Assembly (NCBI RefSeq): GCF_003589595.1
Contig: NW_020653852.1
Span: 4,307,361 to 4,371,360, forward strand
Source: Hyposmocoma kahamanoa
Lineage: Eukaryota; Arthropoda; Insecta; Lepidoptera; Cosmopterigidae
Reading direction: 5' to 3'
Length of the DNA: 64,000 nucleotides
Part shown: in pieces, positions 62,626 through 64,000 of the stretch
How the letters are laid out: every line of letters begins with the position of its first letter
How positions within the stretch are numbered: position 1 is the stretch's first letter
The notes under the pieces: generated by a model
Told to the model about the DNA's origin: nothing
Seen by the model: only the letters and a program-made list of their open reading frames with translations
The model's database searches: none
Translations under genes and position numbers: made by a program

Positions 62626-64000
62626 CCTTGTTTTTATATTCCAACTAGACTAAATAATTGTCTAGACCATATTTTTGTAAAAACTAAGAATGATGCAATT
62701 GCACTGGTTATTGAATCACACATAACAGATCATATGCCCGTTCTTCTCGCTATTAATGATACTAGATCTTCAACGAGAAACTCGAGTATACGCACTCGGA
62801 TAGACCACCACGCCATTCATGAAGAAACTAATCAGGCCGATTTCTCTAACATTCTTACCTTGACCGATGCAAATGAGGCGACGAATGCATTAATTTCAAT
62901 TATACAAAACATTACCAACCGTTATACTCATAATATAAACATTCCCAGGAAGGCAAGAAATATAAAACCTTGGATTACCCCGGGGTTGATTCGCTGCATT
63001 AGGCATAGAGACAGACTCCATAGGAGGGTTAGAAAATCACCAGATAGATAGGTACTAAAAATAACATATACTAGATATCGGAATTTCTGCAACAAACTTT
63101 TGAAGAAATTAAAGAGAGCATACGAAAAAAGTGAACTAGATAAATCTAAACATAATCCAAAAGCACTATGGAATGCCATTAAAATAATCGCTAATATAAA
63201 TAAAACATATACTCCCCCTGTAGAGCTACTAAATTCACATCCAGACCCTAAAGAATCATGTAATATTATTTGCAAATCCTTCGCCAATATTGGGAAGAAT
63301 CTTGCTTCCGCTATTAATGTATCCACATCGTCATCAACAAGTACTGCTCCTTCTAATAAATCTTCAAATTCAATTGTAATATTGGAGGTCGATGAAGCTG
63401 AGGTAGAATGTGCTATATTGAAACTGCGTAGCGATTGTGCAGTTGGATGGGATTGTATTACTTCTAACCTTCTGAAAGCCTGTCGTCATACACTGAGTCC
63501 CGTAATCACACACATTTTGAATCGCTCTTTTGCCACGGCTGTGGTTCCCGACTCGTTCAAAAAGGCAATAGTTCATCCTATATATAAGGTTGGGGACAGA
63601 AGCTGTGTCAATAATTACAGGCCAATATCTGTACTACCTGCCATATCAAAAATCTTTGAAAGGATATTAAATTCCCGATTAATAAATTACTTAGAAAAAA
63701 ACAACATACTGGCTCCAAATCAATATGGATTTAGATCTGGTATCTCATCAGAAGATGCAGTAAGCGATATGACAGAATACATATCCCGTAAGCTGGATGG
63801 TAAACAAAAATGTTTAGGTGTTTTTCTTGATTTAACCAAGGCTTTTGACACAGTTTCTGTCCCAATCCTACTCTCCACATTGGATAACATCGGTGTTCGT
63901 GGTCTTCAATATGACCTTTTTAAAAACTATCTCAGTAATAGAAAAATTTGCGTATAGATAGGGACCCACGTCAGTGATGCGTCAGTATATTACATATGAA
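62626..64000 (+). pseudogene. CR1-like non-LTR element, endonuclease end to reverse transcriptase, open at window edge
   Basis: One plus-strand frame gives the end of the endonuclease (NNCLDHIFVKT, then SHITDHMPVLL), a linker (WITPGLIRCIRHRDRLHRRV), an in-frame TAG at 63049-63051, NFCNKLLKKLKRAYEKS, and the reverse-transcriptase start: SDCAVGWDCITSNLLK, PDSFKKAIVHPIYKVGD, NNYRPISVLPAISKIFERIL, QYGFRSGISSEDAV, LGVFLDLTKAFDTVSVPILL. A second TAG at 63955-63957 follows NRKICV. The FADD part would lie past 64000. The GFRSG and LDLTKAFD motifs are intact, so the two stops are the main damage. The 5' part of the endonuclease is missing. Confidence 0.88.

Overview
This looks like a gene-free, repeat-dense stretch of an insect nuclear genome, most likely a moth or butterfly (Lepidoptera). 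The DNA is A+T-rich. The mix of elements fits that order: CR1-like, RTE-like and Jockey-like non-LTR retrotransposon ends, a BEL/Pao LTR retrotransposon, a cecropia-type mariner, tRNA-like SINEs and many miniature inverted-repeat elements. The species assignment is inference. I see no convincing host exon, tRNA, rRNA or CRISPR array. Two assembly gaps are present (10 N at 453-462 and 400 N at 21517-21916).

Names used below. Family A: an interspersed repeat of about 290 bp with two internal hairpins, about 26 copies. Family B: a composite repeat with a central tRNA-like A box and B box, often found as head-to-head inverted pairs. Family C: a hAT-like MITE of about 545 bp with 8-bp target duplications, three copies. 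Family D: inverted-repeat elements whose arms can fold like a hammerhead ribozyme variant. Family E: a repeat of about 260-440 bp with ends resembling ACCGACYTCAAAA in inverted orientation. Family F: tRNA-derived SINEs, mostly on the minus strand.

Layout. 0-5 kb: family B copy with a gap, a tandem array of ~200-bp units (1030-1935), and an E repeat split by RTE-like and CR1-like retrotransposon ends. 5-20 kb: a Jockey-like 3' end with poly(A) and a 12-bp target duplication, a D hairpin, several A, B, E and F copies, a MITE with a 9-bp target duplication (16020-16288), and several reverse-transcriptase C-terminal remnants. 20-30 kb: a family B inverted pair around the large gap, a 114-bp-arm hairpin (24166-24408), further MITEs, many A copies and a second D hairpin. 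30.7-33.6 kb: a complete-ended but internally deleted BEL/Pao element on the minus strand. 34-42 kb: a foldback element with nested insertions, a family A copy split by a CR1-like tail, and a family C MITE containing a CR1-like insertion whose empty-site counterpart lies at 61580-62131. 42-54 kb: the clearest D hairpin, the mariner (45527-46794), and more A, B, C and E copies. 54-64 kb: SINEs, an RTE-like remnant, the third C copy, and a CR1-like element running off the window edge.

Nothing here works as a pathway. The history is one of insertion on insertion, and most coding remnants carry stops or deletions. The mariner is the closest to intact: all three catalytic aspartates are present and one in-frame TGA interrupts it. 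The strongest candidate for something undescribed is family D. Two subfamilies differ in both stems yet keep pairing and keep the single-stranded segments expected of a stem-III-less hammerhead topology.
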